Of a stretch of 6,861 bases of DNA, positions 1 to 6,592 are shown one piece after another. A program made the translations under genes and the position numbers. The notes under the pieces were generated by a model. The model saw only the letters and a program-made list of their open reading frames with translations, searched no databases and had not been told where the DNA came from. Numbering within the stretch: the first letter of the stretch is position 1; the number at the start of each line of letters is the position of its first letter. This DNA is from JAQVWU01 sp964628455. Its GTDB lineage: Bacteria; Bacillota; Clostridia; Oscillospirales; CAG-272. Location: the NCBI GenBank assembly GCA_964628455.1, contig CAZVPD010000183.1:1-6861 (forward strand), written 5' to 3'.

Positions 1-87
1 TATTGTGTTTTTTATGATCTCGCCCAAGGCCCTCTCTTTGCCTGAAACAGAAGGAGTATGGATAAGCGTTTTCATTAAGTTATACAC
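1..87 (-). CDS. M42 family metallo-aminopeptidase, N-terminal fragment (runs off window)
   Basis: The 29 codons visible before the window edge read MYNLMKTLIHTPSVSGKERA and onward (GTG read as Met). The block L(M)xTLxxTPSVSGKE is the usual N-terminal helix and 'SG.E' turn of M42 peptidases and matches the N-termini of the two complete M42 genes just upstream. The GTG start is chosen because AGGAG lies 8 nt before it; the in-frame ATG four codons later is 20 nt from that site, too far. The gene starts 13 nt after the stop of the preceding M42 gene, so it is very probably the fourth gene of the same transcript. The catalytic region is not in the window, so activity cannot be judged. The family call rests on a short segment plus context. 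Confidence 0.7.
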   Translation of the reverse strand, partial: MYNLMKTLIHTPSVSGKERALGEIIKNTI

Positions 88-95
88 GTGTATTT

Positions 96-100
96 CTCCT
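96..100 (-). promoter_or_regulatory. Ribosome binding site of the third M42 gene
   Basis: AGGAG on the minus strand begins directly after the TAA stop of the preceding gene and ends 8 nt before GTG at 87-85. It decides the GTG start over the downstream ATG at 75-73. Confidence 0.6.
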
Positions 101-1153
101 TTAGAATGTTATGTCTCTGACTATATTATAAACCAAATCGATCGCCGAAAAATAATCGTCCGTGCTGACTGCGGTAGAGGGCGTATGGGTATACCGGCAG
201 GGCGCGGACAAGGCGCAGACACGTACTCCCGCCCCGGACCTCTGGATATGCGCCGCGTCGTTGCTTCCGGAAATAAAACGCTTGATCTGACATTTGATCT
301 TATGCTTTGCGGCTGTTTCAAGTGCGAAATCGATCAGTCCCCGGTCATATATCGTGCCGTTGTCGATCAGAGTAAGGACGGGACCTTCCCCCGTGTCGGC
401 TACGGTCGAGTTTTTCGGGATGTCCGCGGTGTCCGCAACGGCTGTTGCTTCCAGGATGACGGCGATATCAGGCGAAACGGAATAGGCTGCGGTTATAGCG
501 CCCGCTCTGCCCACTTCCTCCCGTGTCGTGAAAGCAAAGTACAGGTCGAATCCGGGACGATACGCTTCCTGATTCAGTCTGCGCAGCACTTCGATCATGA
601 CCCCGCAGCCAAAACGGTCGTCCAGCGCCTTCGCGCGCATCATTTTTTCTCCGTACAGGACAAAATCGCTGTCAAAAGTTCCGAAATCACCCGGCATAAC
701 ATATTTTTCGGTTTCTTCTTTCATTGCGGCGCCGATATCCACATACATTTTTTCTGTCGGGGTTGCTTCGCGGCGCTCGTTGTCGCTCAGCTGATGGATC
801 GCTTTTGATGCGACGATCCCCGTGATCTTTGTCGCTTCATTGCCGAATGTCACGCGTCTTCCGCAGATGACGCGCGGGTCTATGCCTCCGACCGGACAAA
901 AATAAACGTATCCGTCTTCATCGATGTGCGTGACCATAAATCCCACTTCGTCCATATGTGCGGAGATCATCAGACGTCTGCCTGATGTTCCCGTACCTTT
1001 ATATAAGGCGATGAGATTCCCGAGTTTATCCGTTTTTACGGAATCGCATAAACCGTTTATCTTCTCTTTGATTAATACGGCAACATTGTCTTCGCAGCCC
1101 GAAGGTCCGAATGTATTGCATAGGCTGCTGAGTAAAATCAGGCGTTCATCCAT
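101..1153 (-). CDS. M42 family metallo-aminopeptidase (YsdC/TET-like)
   Basis: A complete 350-aa protein, the usual family length. M42 enzymes are cytosolic di-metal aminopeptidases that remove N-terminal residues from peptides, usually as dodecameric TET complexes. All metal and catalytic positions are visible: His66 and Asp68 in SAHMDEVG, Asp178 in ALDDRFG, the catalytic pair Glu212-Glu213 in TTREEVG, Glu235 in VILEAT and His323 in CRYTHTP. Asp92 lies in the conserved GGIDPR loop. The fifth ligand is Glu rather than Asp, and the following segment (ADTADIPKN to TGEGP) resembles the M42 branch that carries 'LEGT..AD.P', so this is a subfamily trait and not damage. The ATG start overlaps the end of the upstream M42 gene by 16 nt and has a GGGGAGG site 9 nt before it. 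Substrate preference (Glu/Asp, Lys, Leu) cannot be read from the sequence. There is no signal peptide. Confidence 0.93.
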   Translation of the reverse strand: MDERLILLSSLCNTFGPSGCEDNVAVLIKEKINGLCDSVKTDKLGNLIALYKGTGTSGRRLMISAHMDEVGFMVTHIDEDGYVYFCPVGGIDPRVICGRRVTFGNEATKITGIVASKAIHQLSDNERREATPTEKMYVDIGAAMKEETEKYVMPGDFGTFDSDFVLYGEKMMRAKALDDRFGCGVMIEVLRRLNQEAYRPGFDLYFAFTTREEVGRAGAITAAYSVSPDIAVILEATAVADTADIPKNSTVADTGEGPVLTLIDNGTIYDRGLIDFALETAAKHKIKCQIKRFISGSNDAAHIQRSGAGVRVCALSAPCRYTHTPSTAVSTDDYFSAIDLVYNIVRDITF

Positions 1154-2184
1154 TGATTCAAGCCTCCCCTGATAAATTCCGCGATCAGCTTTGCGGTATC
1201 GTTTATGTCATCGACGGAAACAACTTCATTGTAAGTGTGCATGTTCTTTAACGGTATGCCGATAAGGACCGTCGGTATTCCGTCCCGGACCAGCGGCGTC
1301 ACATTGGCGTCGCTCCCCGTATCTGTCGCTTCAACCACCGTCTGATAGCGAAGATTATTTTCTTTGGCGTAATCGATCACAGCCCGGGTAAGCTGCCTGT
1401 CGGTTATGGCCGATATGGATATCGAAGGTCCCTCACCCAGCTTGACGGTTTTGTGGCGCTGCGTATCCGGCACAAAGGCAAGATTTACATCGAGTACGAT
1501 GGCCGCGTCGGGAAAGATATCGAATGCCCCTGTTTTCGCCCCGAGGGAGCTGACTTCCTCTTTGCAGGCGCACAGGAGATAAATATCCCAACCGACATCC
1601 GCACCGTCAAGAATGCGCATCGCCTCGGCCGCTGCTCCGATCGAGGCTTTGTTGTCGAATCCTTTTCCGGCCAGACGGTTGTTCAGTAATTCGGTGACGA
1701 TCGGTTTGAATCCGACCGGCGTGCCGATTTCGACGCCTTTCTTACAGAGTGTGCCGGCCGTAAAACCCGTATCGATCCATAAATCGCTTACAGGCGGAAG
1801 GGTATTGTTCTCTCCCTTTTTCTGAAGATGGGGCGGGGTAACGCATACCAGTCCGTATACCGGTTCGCTGCCATGGATCACGACTTCGCCGGCAAGCAGT
1901 ATTCTGGTATCGATGCCCCCGAGGCCGGTGACCCGTATAAATCCGTGTTCGTTTATTTCACGGACCATCATACCGATTTCATCAAAATGAGCATCGATGA
2001 GAAGCCGGGGCGCGTTTTGCTTTTTCGACCGTTTTATAAAAACATGATTGCCGTTGGGGGACATTTCATGTTCGTCAAAATATTCTGACAGAATTCCGCT
2101 CAGTTTATCGGCAGCACGGTATTCGAAACCGGAAATACTCATGGTTTCGGAAAGTTCGAAAAGTATCTGCTTTAAATCCGCCAT
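1138..2184 (-). CDS. M42 family metallo-aminopeptidase (first of three)
   Basis: A complete 348-aa protein of normal M42 length. Conserved positions are His66 and Asp68 in DAHFDEIG, Asp177 in GKGFDNKASIG, catalytic Glu209-Glu210 in CKEEVSSLG, Asp232 in VLDVN and His316 in KNMHTYNE. The residues for a two-metal aminopeptidase site are therefore intact. Unlike the next gene it uses Asp at the fifth ligand position and has NMHTYNE instead of RYTHTP around the last His. The two proteins are diverged paralogues of different subtypes, not a recent duplication. The ATG start has AAAGGA 9 nt upstream. The gene begins 38 nt after murD ends and overlaps the next gene by 16 nt, consistent with co-transcription and translational coupling. 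The product is predicted cytosolic with no signal peptide. The peptide substrate is unknown. Confidence 0.92.
   Translation of the reverse strand: MADLKQILFELSETMSISGFEYRAADKLSGILSEYFDEHEMSPNGNHVFIKRSKKQNAPRLLIDAHFDEIGMMVREINEHGFIRVTGLGGIDTRILLAGEVVIHGSEPVYGLVCVTPPHLQKKGENNTLPPVSDLWIDTGFTAGTLCKKGVEIGTPVGFKPIVTELLNNRLAGKGFDNKASIGAAAEAMRILDGADVGWDIYLLCACKEEVSSLGAKTGAFDIFPDAAIVLDVNLAFVPDTQRHKTVKLGEGPSISISAITDRQLTRAVIDYAKENNLRYQTVVEATDTGSDANVTPLVRDGIPTVLIGIPLKNMHTYNEVVSVDDINDTAKLIAEFIRGGLNQWMNA
1163..1169 (-). promoter_or_regulatory. Ribosome binding site inside the overlap of two M42 genes
   Basis: GGGGAGG lies within the last codons of the first M42 gene, 9 nt before the ATG of the second. It supports the start at 1153 and therefore the 16-nt overlap of the two reading frames. 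Confidence 0.6.
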
Positions 2185-2222
2185 CTTATTGGATCCTTTC
2201 GGTTTTTATAAATATAGATATA

Positions 2223-3575
2223 TCATAGCGTGCATTGCAGTTCCCGTATGATTTCCTTGAAACGGTTGCCCCGGACCTCGAAATTGGGAAATGCGTCGAA
2301 ACTGGCGCATGCCGGCGACAGCAATACGATATCTCCCGCGCGCGCGCAGGATGCCGCGGTCGTCACCGCGTCCGTAAAATCGTCGCGCTCCATGATCACC
2401 GGTTTTTCGCCTGTAAATACATCGAGGACCTTTTTGATTTTCGAGGCGGTCGCTCCGGTAAGCACGACGATTTTAGCCATACGGCAGAGAGGTTCCGCAA
2501 GCGGTTCAAAGGGAACCTGTTTGTCATACCCGCCGCAGATAACGATCAGTTTCTGCTTAAACGAATTGACTGCCGCAGCCGTGCGGGTCGGGCTCGAATC
2601 GATGGAACTGTTATAATACTTTACGCCGTTTTTTATGCAGACAAACTCGCAGCGATGTTCGACTCCCCCGAACGTCCGGGCTGTTTTTCCAATATCACTC
2701 TGACTCACAAAACTGTAAACGGCTCCTATAGCCGCCATGTAATTTTCGGCATTGTGACGGCCGGGCAGGAGAATATCGGAAAGGCTGATCACCGGAGTTC
2801 CTTTATAATAAATAATACCGTCTTTATCGTATATGCCGGTTTCGGAAAGGAAATAGAGCGCCTTTGCGTCCGGACGGGCTTCTTTCGCCATAGCCCGCGT
2901 GATCTGATTCTCATAATTTAAAACAACAAGCCGGTTTCGTTCATGTAAAAAAATATTTTTTTTCGCCGAAATATATTCATCCATGGAAAGATGATAGTCC
3001 AGGTGATTGGGAGATACATTGGTGACGACCGCTATATCCGGCGACACAGACATGGTCTGCAGCTGGAAACTCGATAATTCAATGACGGCAAGATCGTCCT
3101 CCGTCATGTTTCCGACTTCCGGCAGCAGGGGTTTACCGATATTCCCCCCGAGATAAGCATGCTTTTTCGCTTCGGTTAACATTTTATAGATCAGGGTGGC
3201 GGTGGTTGTCTTGCCGTCGCTTCCGGTCACGCCGATTGTTTTTGCCGGCGTGAGCTGAAAAAACAACTCCATCTCGGAGGTAAGGACCGATCCCGACGCG
3301 ACCGCCCGCTGAAATTCCGGTTTGTCGAAGCGGATGCCCGGTGTTCGAAAAATAAAATCCTCACCGATATTTTCAAGATAATCCGGACCGCATATCATAC
3401 GGACGCCTTTTGCGTCAAGGTCAGAAGCGGCAGGCCCGAGTTTATCCCGGCTTTTTAGGTCGCGTGCCGTGACTGAGACATCATGCGAAACCAGATAATC
3501 TATAAGGGGGATATTGGAAACTCCTATGCCGACCACGGCAGCTGTTTTCCCTTTTAAATCGAATTTTTTAAACAT
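2223..3575 (-). CDS. murD: UDP-N-acetylmuramoyl-L-alanine--D-glutamate ligase
   Basis: MurD catalyses ATP-dependent addition of D-glutamate to UDP-MurNAc-L-Ala in cytosolic peptidoglycan precursor synthesis. The 450-aa length is typical. In order: an N-terminal Rossmann-like UDP-binding domain with GIGVSN (16-21) and RTPGI (77-81); the ATP-binding central domain with P-loop GVTGSDGKTT (115-124), ELSSFQL (166-172), NVSPNHLDYH (186-195) and Lys205, which aligns with the carbamylated Lys of MurD; GRHNAEN (272-278) and GVEHRCE (304-310); then the C-terminal domain with NSSIDSSPTRT (322-332), GGYDKQ (348-353) and SPACASFDAFPNFEVRG (420-436), which distinguishes MurD from MurC, MurE and MurF. The ATG start has GGGGAG 11 nt upstream. 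It is first in a run with M42 peptidase genes; no dcw-cluster neighbour (mraY, ftsW, murG) is visible. Confidence 0.97.
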   Translation of the reverse strand: MFKKFDLKGKTAAVVGIGVSNIPLIDYLVSHDVSVTARDLKSRDKLGPAASDLDAKGVRMICGPDYLENIGEDFIFRTPGIRFDKPEFQRAVASGSVLTSEMELFFQLTPAKTIGVTGSDGKTTTATLIYKMLTEAKKHAYLGGNIGKPLLPEVGNMTEDDLAVIELSSFQLQTMSVSPDIAVVTNVSPNHLDYHLSMDEYISAKKNIFLHERNRLVVLNYENQITRAMAKEARPDAKALYFLSETGIYDKDGIIYYKGTPVISLSDILLPGRHNAENYMAAIGAVYSFVSQSDIGKTARTFGGVEHRCEFVCIKNGVKYYNSSIDSSPTRTAAAVNSFKQKLIVICGGYDKQVPFEPLAEPLCRMAKIVVLTGATASKIKKVLDVFTGEKPVIMERDDFTDAVTTAASCARAGDIVLLSPACASFDAFPNFEVRGNRFKEIIRELQCTL

Positions 3576-3606
3576 CTGAATTATTTCTCCCCGAAATCAT
3601 GATGAA

Positions 3607-3625
3607 ACCGAAGCCGATATTCGGT
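3607..3625. repeat. Inverted repeat in the murD 5' leader
   Basis: ACCGAA and TTCGGT form 6-bp arms around a 7-nt centre, with an alternative nested CCGA-TAT-TCGG hairpin. It lies 32 nt upstream of the murD start, between the divergent genes. On the plus strand it is followed by CGGATTTTTA, so it is slightly terminator-like, but no plus-strand gene precedes it. It could equally be an operator or a leader hairpin. The role is unknown. Confidence 0.35.
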
Positions 3626-3704
3626 CGGATTTTTACCGGAAGCAGTCCTGTCGAAAGCAAAAATCAAATATGTAAAATTTCCGGCTGTTCATACGGATTT
3701 AATA

Positions 3705-3734
3705 TTGAACCGCTATACTGTTATCCTGTAAAAT
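3705..3734 (+). promoter_or_regulatory. Possible sigma-70-type promoter of the solute-binding protein gene
   Basis: TTGAAC at 3705-3710 and TAAAAT at 3729-3734 are separated by 18 nt. Transcription would begin near 3741, leaving a leader of about 20 nt before the ATG at 3761. A separate TATACT at 3714-3719 has no good -35 at the right distance. The rest of the 185-bp divergent region (3576-3760) shows no other gene. I found no convincing promoter for murD in it, although one is expected there. Confidence 0.4.
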
Positions 3735-3760
3735 AAAAAATTAAGCAAAGAAATATATTT

Positions 3761-5200
3761 ATGAGAAGATCTGTTTTATGTGCGATGATTATCGTTTTTA
3801 TGATTGCTTTTACGATATCATGTGCGGACGGTTCGGGTTCGGATGTGATGCGGGAAAGCACGGCCGCAGAAACAGAAGGCGAAGCTTTTACCGTTACGGA
3901 CGCACGTTCTGCCGTTGAAATCAATGATTATGCCGGATATGTCTTTAAAATAGCGTCGACAAATCAGAACGACAGACAAACGGATTTTATAGCGGAGGAG
4001 GAAAACGGAGCCACACTGAATGATCTGGTGTTCCGTCGCAACCTGCATGTCGAAGAAACGTATAAAATCACCATCGAAGCAGTGGGAATGGATTTCGGTT
4101 CGCTTAACGCATTGATTCAAAAAAACGTCGGTTCGGGCGACAATACGTATGACCTTCATATGTCAAACGCAACCGCATATACCCTCGCGTCCGGAGGCTA
4201 TCTCCTTGCGCTCAATGATATGCCGGGTCTTGACATATCAAGTCCCTGGTGGGATCAGGACGCCATTTCTGGCATGTCTATCGGCGGTAATATTTATATG
4301 ATAACAGGAGATATCACTCCGAACGGAATGCTGTCTTCGGAATGCGTGCTGTTCAACAAAAGGCTTTTTGACGACCGCGGAATCGATTACCCTTATGACA
4401 GCGCATTTGCCGGCACATGGACGCTGGATGAAATGTATGCTGTCTGCGGAGATCTGACGGAAGATATCAACGGAGACGGGAAATACAATCCGAAAGAAGA
4501 CCTTTTTTCAATCACATGCTGGTTTGACGCCGCCCACGGATTTTTCTACGGAGCCGGCGGACAGATGACCGAAAAGGACAGTGAAGATATTCCGTCATTA
4601 TGCTGGGACATAGAAAAATATACGAACATCTATATGAAAATATACGATGTTATTATAACGTCGAAAGGTTTTTATTCGACGGCCGACCACGAATATTCTT
4701 TTAAGGTTTTTGAAGAAGGAAGGGCTTATTTCTGCGAACTGTCTTTTCAGAAAGTGGGGACATTCCTGCGGAATATGAATGACGATTACGGCGTTCTGCC
4801 TCTTCCGAAGTATGATGAAGCACAGCAGCGGTATGTTTCCGATATGACCGGAGCGTGTTCCATGCTTGTTGTACCGGTAACGGAAGAAGATCCCGAGAGA
4901 AGCGGCAACATTATCGATGCGCTCGGTGCGGCTGCTTACGACATGATCTCCCCGAGTCTGTATGACGTGATCGCATCGGTCAAAAATGTCCGCGACGAAG
5001 AATCCGCCGAAATGGTTCAGCTTATCATCCGCAACCGTGTTTTCGACATGTCGCATATGTATTATATTGCAGGCGATGATTTTGTCTATGATCTTTTAAA
5101 AACAAAGAGGACGGAGGTCGCTTCGTATTTCGCCAAGAGGGAAGCCGCCGCGCAAAAGACGATGGATCAGTTGATCGCGGATTTTACGGAAAACAATTAA
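3761..5200 (+). CDS. Extracellular solute-binding lipoprotein (ABC transporter substrate-binding type)
   Basis: A 479-aa exported protein. Residues 1-20 form a lipoprotein signal peptide (MRR, hydrophobic core, then TIS-Cys21 as a slightly atypical lipobox), followed by a Ser/Thr/Glu-rich linker at about 22-50. The body resembles the large Clostridial family of ABC-importer substrate-binding proteins. Visible traits are YAGYVFKIAS (57-66), a YDLHM segment (130-134) typical of the sugar-binder core, GGNIYMITGD (175-184), FNKRLFDDRGIDYPYD (198-213), TWTLDEM (219-225) and YGVLPLPKYDE (343-353). An EF-hand-like loop, Asp235-Asn237-Asp239-Lys241 ending at Glu246, fits the GDG calcium loop common in these proteins. 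It would bind a ligand, probably a carbohydrate, at the outer face of the membrane. No permease or ATPase gene is visible next to it; the insertion sequence follows directly. The ligand is unknown. There is no clear Shine-Dalgarno before the ATG (AAGCAAAG at best), but the signal peptide supports this start. Confidence 0.85.
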   Translation: MRRSVLCAMIIVFMIAFTISCADGSGSDVMRESTAAETEGEAFTVTDARSAVEINDYAGYVFKIASTNQNDRQTDFIAEEENGATLNDLVFRRNLHVEETYKITIEAVGMDFGSLNALIQKNVGSGDNTYDLHMSNATAYTLASGGYLLALNDMPGLDISSPWWDQDAISGMSIGGNIYMITGDITPNGMLSSECVLFNKRLFDDRGIDYPYDSAFAGTWTLDEMYAVCGDLTEDINGDGKYNPKEDLFSITCWFDAAHGFFYGAGGQMTEKDSEDIPSLCWDIEKYTNIYMKIYDVIITSKGFYSTADHEYSFKVFEEGRAYFCELSFQKVGTFLRNMNDDYGVLPLPKYDEAQQRYVSDMTGACSMLVVPVTEEDPERSGNIIDALGAAAYDMISPSLYDVIASVKNVRDEESAEMVQLIIRNRVFDMSHMYYIAGDDFVYDLLKTKRTEVASYFAKREAAAQKTMDQLIADFTENN

Positions 5201-5215
5201 CTAGGATTTATAGCG

Positions 5216-5240
5216 TGAAAGAAGCAAATTACGCACAAGC
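5216..5240. repeat. Right-end arm of imperfect inverted repeat
   Basis: TGAAAGA (5216-5222) and ACAAGC (5235-5240) recur inverted at the other end as TCTTTCA (6811-6817) and GCTTGT (6799-6804). The spacer between the two blocks differs (12 nt here, 6 nt there). These are either subterminal repeats of the element or the two halves of a palindromic insertion site. Confidence 0.4.
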
Positions 5241-5252
5241 TAAAAACAGAAT

Positions 5253-5261
5253 AACAAAAAA
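5253..5261. repeat. Right copy of 9-nt direct repeat AACAAAAAA
   Basis: Identical to 6786-6794 and in the same orientation, at the opposite end of the insertion sequence. It is A-rich, so chance is possible. It overlaps the T-tract of the terminator-like hairpin when read on the minus strand. Confidence 0.4.
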
Positions 5262-5291
5262 GCCCCGCAGAAACATCATATTTTGCACGGC
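5256..5291 (-). terminator. Terminator-like hairpin after the recombinase gene
   Basis: Read on the minus strand, GCCGTGC (5291-5285) pairs with GCGGGGC (5268-5262) except for one G-G position and one G-U pair, with a 16-nt loop, followed at once by six T (5261-5256). It lies 24 nt after the recombinase stop and would end its transcript. Confidence 0.5.
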
Positions 5292-5315
5292 AGATAAAGC
5301 TAAACTTAAAAACAG

Positions 5316-6560
5316 CTAACTTACAGAAAACCCCTGAGACTCAAGTAATTTGATGGCATGCTTAACAGCTTTTGCTTTTTGCTTTTCAACAAGTTCCAGC
5401 GGCATATCAGTCTTAAAAAGATCACATGGATTCCATATTTCACCTGTTTTTAACATAGAGAAAACAGCAGTCAGCAACATTCTTGCGATAGCGATAATAG
5501 CTCGTTTCTTTCCGCGGCGTTTGGAAATCTGCTCATACTTCATACGATAATAAGGTGAACTCTTGTCCTTCACGGCTGCGTGTGCGGCTTGCACAAGCGC
5601 AGGTTTGAGATAAACTCCCGCACGTGAAATACGGACAGATTTCTTCTTACCGGCAGATTCATTGTTACCGGGCGTTAGACCCGCCCAGCAGCATAAACGC
5701 TTGGAAGAGCCGAACTGAGCTATATCGGTGCCAATCTCGGAGATGATCGTGACGGCAATTGTCCGGTCAACTCCGGGAATGGTGCAAAACAACGAAATAG
5801 TTTTCTCATACTGTGTCGCCATTGAGTTGATTATTTCGTCAACAGAAGCAATAGATTTTTCGATGTAATCAAGGTGATCCCGTACTATTCGCATACGACA
5901 TTTTTGTTCCTTTGTAATTGAAAAGCCTTCAATTGAATCAAGCACGGCATCGGACTTCTTCTTCAACGATCGTTGAAGCACAGAAACACAATAATCCGGA
6001 TTAAAGGCGTCATCAGACATCAGATGAGATGTTATAGCGGAAGCCGATTTTCCAAACATATCGGAGACAACGGAATCAAGCGCAACATTGCAAACGGTAA
6101 AGGCATTTTGAAAACGATTCTTTTCGCTGCTTTTCATCGAAACGAGTTTGGAACGGTAACGTGTATATTCGCGTAGAATCCGTATATCTATAGGCGGAAT
6201 AAAACTCTTGTGTACAAGACCAAGGCGAAATAGGTCACCTATCCATTTTGAATCTTTTTCATCGTCTTTACAGCCTTTAACAGCTTTAACCCATTTTGGA
6301 TTTGCGATGGTGACGCGTATACCGCGCTTTTCAAGAATGTTAAATACGGGAACCCAATACTTACCGGTGGATTCCATACAAACATCAAAGCAATTGTTGT
6401 CATAAAGCCATTTGCCGAAAGAACGGATGTTGCTGTTGCGCGTGGAAAAACGTTTCTTTTTGTAATCCGGTTGAACCTGGTTTGTTGTGGTAATGATTGT
6501 TGCGACGAAGAATGACTTGTGAACGTCAACACCGCAACAGACCGGATATTTGATATCCAA
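5316..6560 (-). CDS. IS110-family recombinase (transposase)
   Basis: A 414-aa recombinase with both IS110 domains. The N-terminal RuvC-like DEDD domain (about 8-165) shows GVDVHK with Asp12, CMESTGKYW with Glu63, and DDEKD with Asp100 and Asp103. A helical, probably coiled-coil linker lies at about 218-255. The C-terminal Transposase_20 domain (about 257-345) shows IPGVDRTIA, FGSSKRLCCWAGLTPG and RISRAGVYLK, with Ser312 as the predicted catalytic serine. Enzymes of this family cut and rejoin DNA through a composite RuvC/Tnp site and, as established for IS621, are guided by a bridge RNA from the element's non-coding end. All key residues are present and the frame is unbroken, so it may be active. 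The start is TTG, chosen because a perfect AGGAGGAG lies 6 nt upstream and no in-frame ATG is available there. It is convergent with the solute-binding protein gene. Confidence 0.95.
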   Translation of the reverse strand: MDIKYPVCCGVDVHKSFFVATIITTTNQVQPDYKKKRFSTRNSNIRSFGKWLYDNNCFDVCMESTGKYWVPVFNILEKRGIRVTIANPKWVKAVKGCKDDEKDSKWIGDLFRLGLVHKSFIPPIDIRILREYTRYRSKLVSMKSSEKNRFQNAFTVCNVALDSVVSDMFGKSASAITSHLMSDDAFNPDYCVSVLQRSLKKKSDAVLDSIEGFSITKEQKCRMRIVRDHLDYIEKSIASVDEIINSMATQYEKTISLFCTIPGVDRTIAVTIISEIGTDIAQFGSSKRLCCWAGLTPGNNESAGKKKSVRISRAGVYLKPALVQAAHAAVKDKSSPYYRMKYEQISKRRGKKRAIIAIARMLLTAVFSMLKTGEIWNPCDLFKTDMPLELVEKQKAKAVKHAIKLLESQGFSVS

Positions 6561-6565
6561 AAATA

Positions 6566-6592
6566 TCTCCTCCTAAAAAAATTGCGAGGAGA
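6566..6592 (-). promoter_or_regulatory. Shine-Dalgarno of the recombinase and the hairpin that can hide it
   Basis: AGGAGGAG (6574-6567) lies 6 nt before the TTG start. On the same strand TCTCCTC (6592-6586) is perfectly complementary to GAGGAGA (6572-6566): a 7-bp stem with a 13-nt, T-rich loop that buries six of the eight SD bases. The same TCTCCTC segment is also the 3' arm of the long helix closing the upstream RNA, so the two pairings cannot coexist. Confidence 0.6.

Noticed and set aside
443..460. Glu instead of Asp at the fifth metal position of the second complete M42 protein as a possible inactivating change
   Set aside because: A branch of the M42 family normally carries Glu with the same following motif, and all other active-site residues are present.
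5..808. Long open plus-strand frame antisense to the M42 genes
   Set aside because: It lies opposite conserved M42 coding sequence, has no family-like motifs and no ribosome binding site; it is a by-product of codon use on the minus strand.
2235..2921. 228-codon plus-strand frame antisense to murD
   Set aside because: murD is certain on the other strand and the translation shows no recognisable domain.
4463..4498. GDG calcium loop in the solute-binding protein as a dockerin
   Set aside because: There is a single loop within a substrate-binding fold; dockerins need two repeats, and such single loops are common in this protein family.
4598..5056. 152-codon minus-strand frame antisense to the solute-binding protein gene
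   Set aside because: Composition is His/Arg/Phe-rich and motif-free, typical of an antisense shadow.
5198..5205. TAACTAGG at the right flank against CCTGTTA in the RNA internal loop as guide pairing
   Set aside because: The match needs a one-base insertion, so it does not meet the continuous pairing expected of a guide.
5239..5246. GCTAAAAA near the right end, shared with the predicted RNA, as a right target guide match
   Set aside because: Only 8 A-rich bases, paired in a stable hairpin of the RNA and not adjacent to a proposed core; expected by chance.
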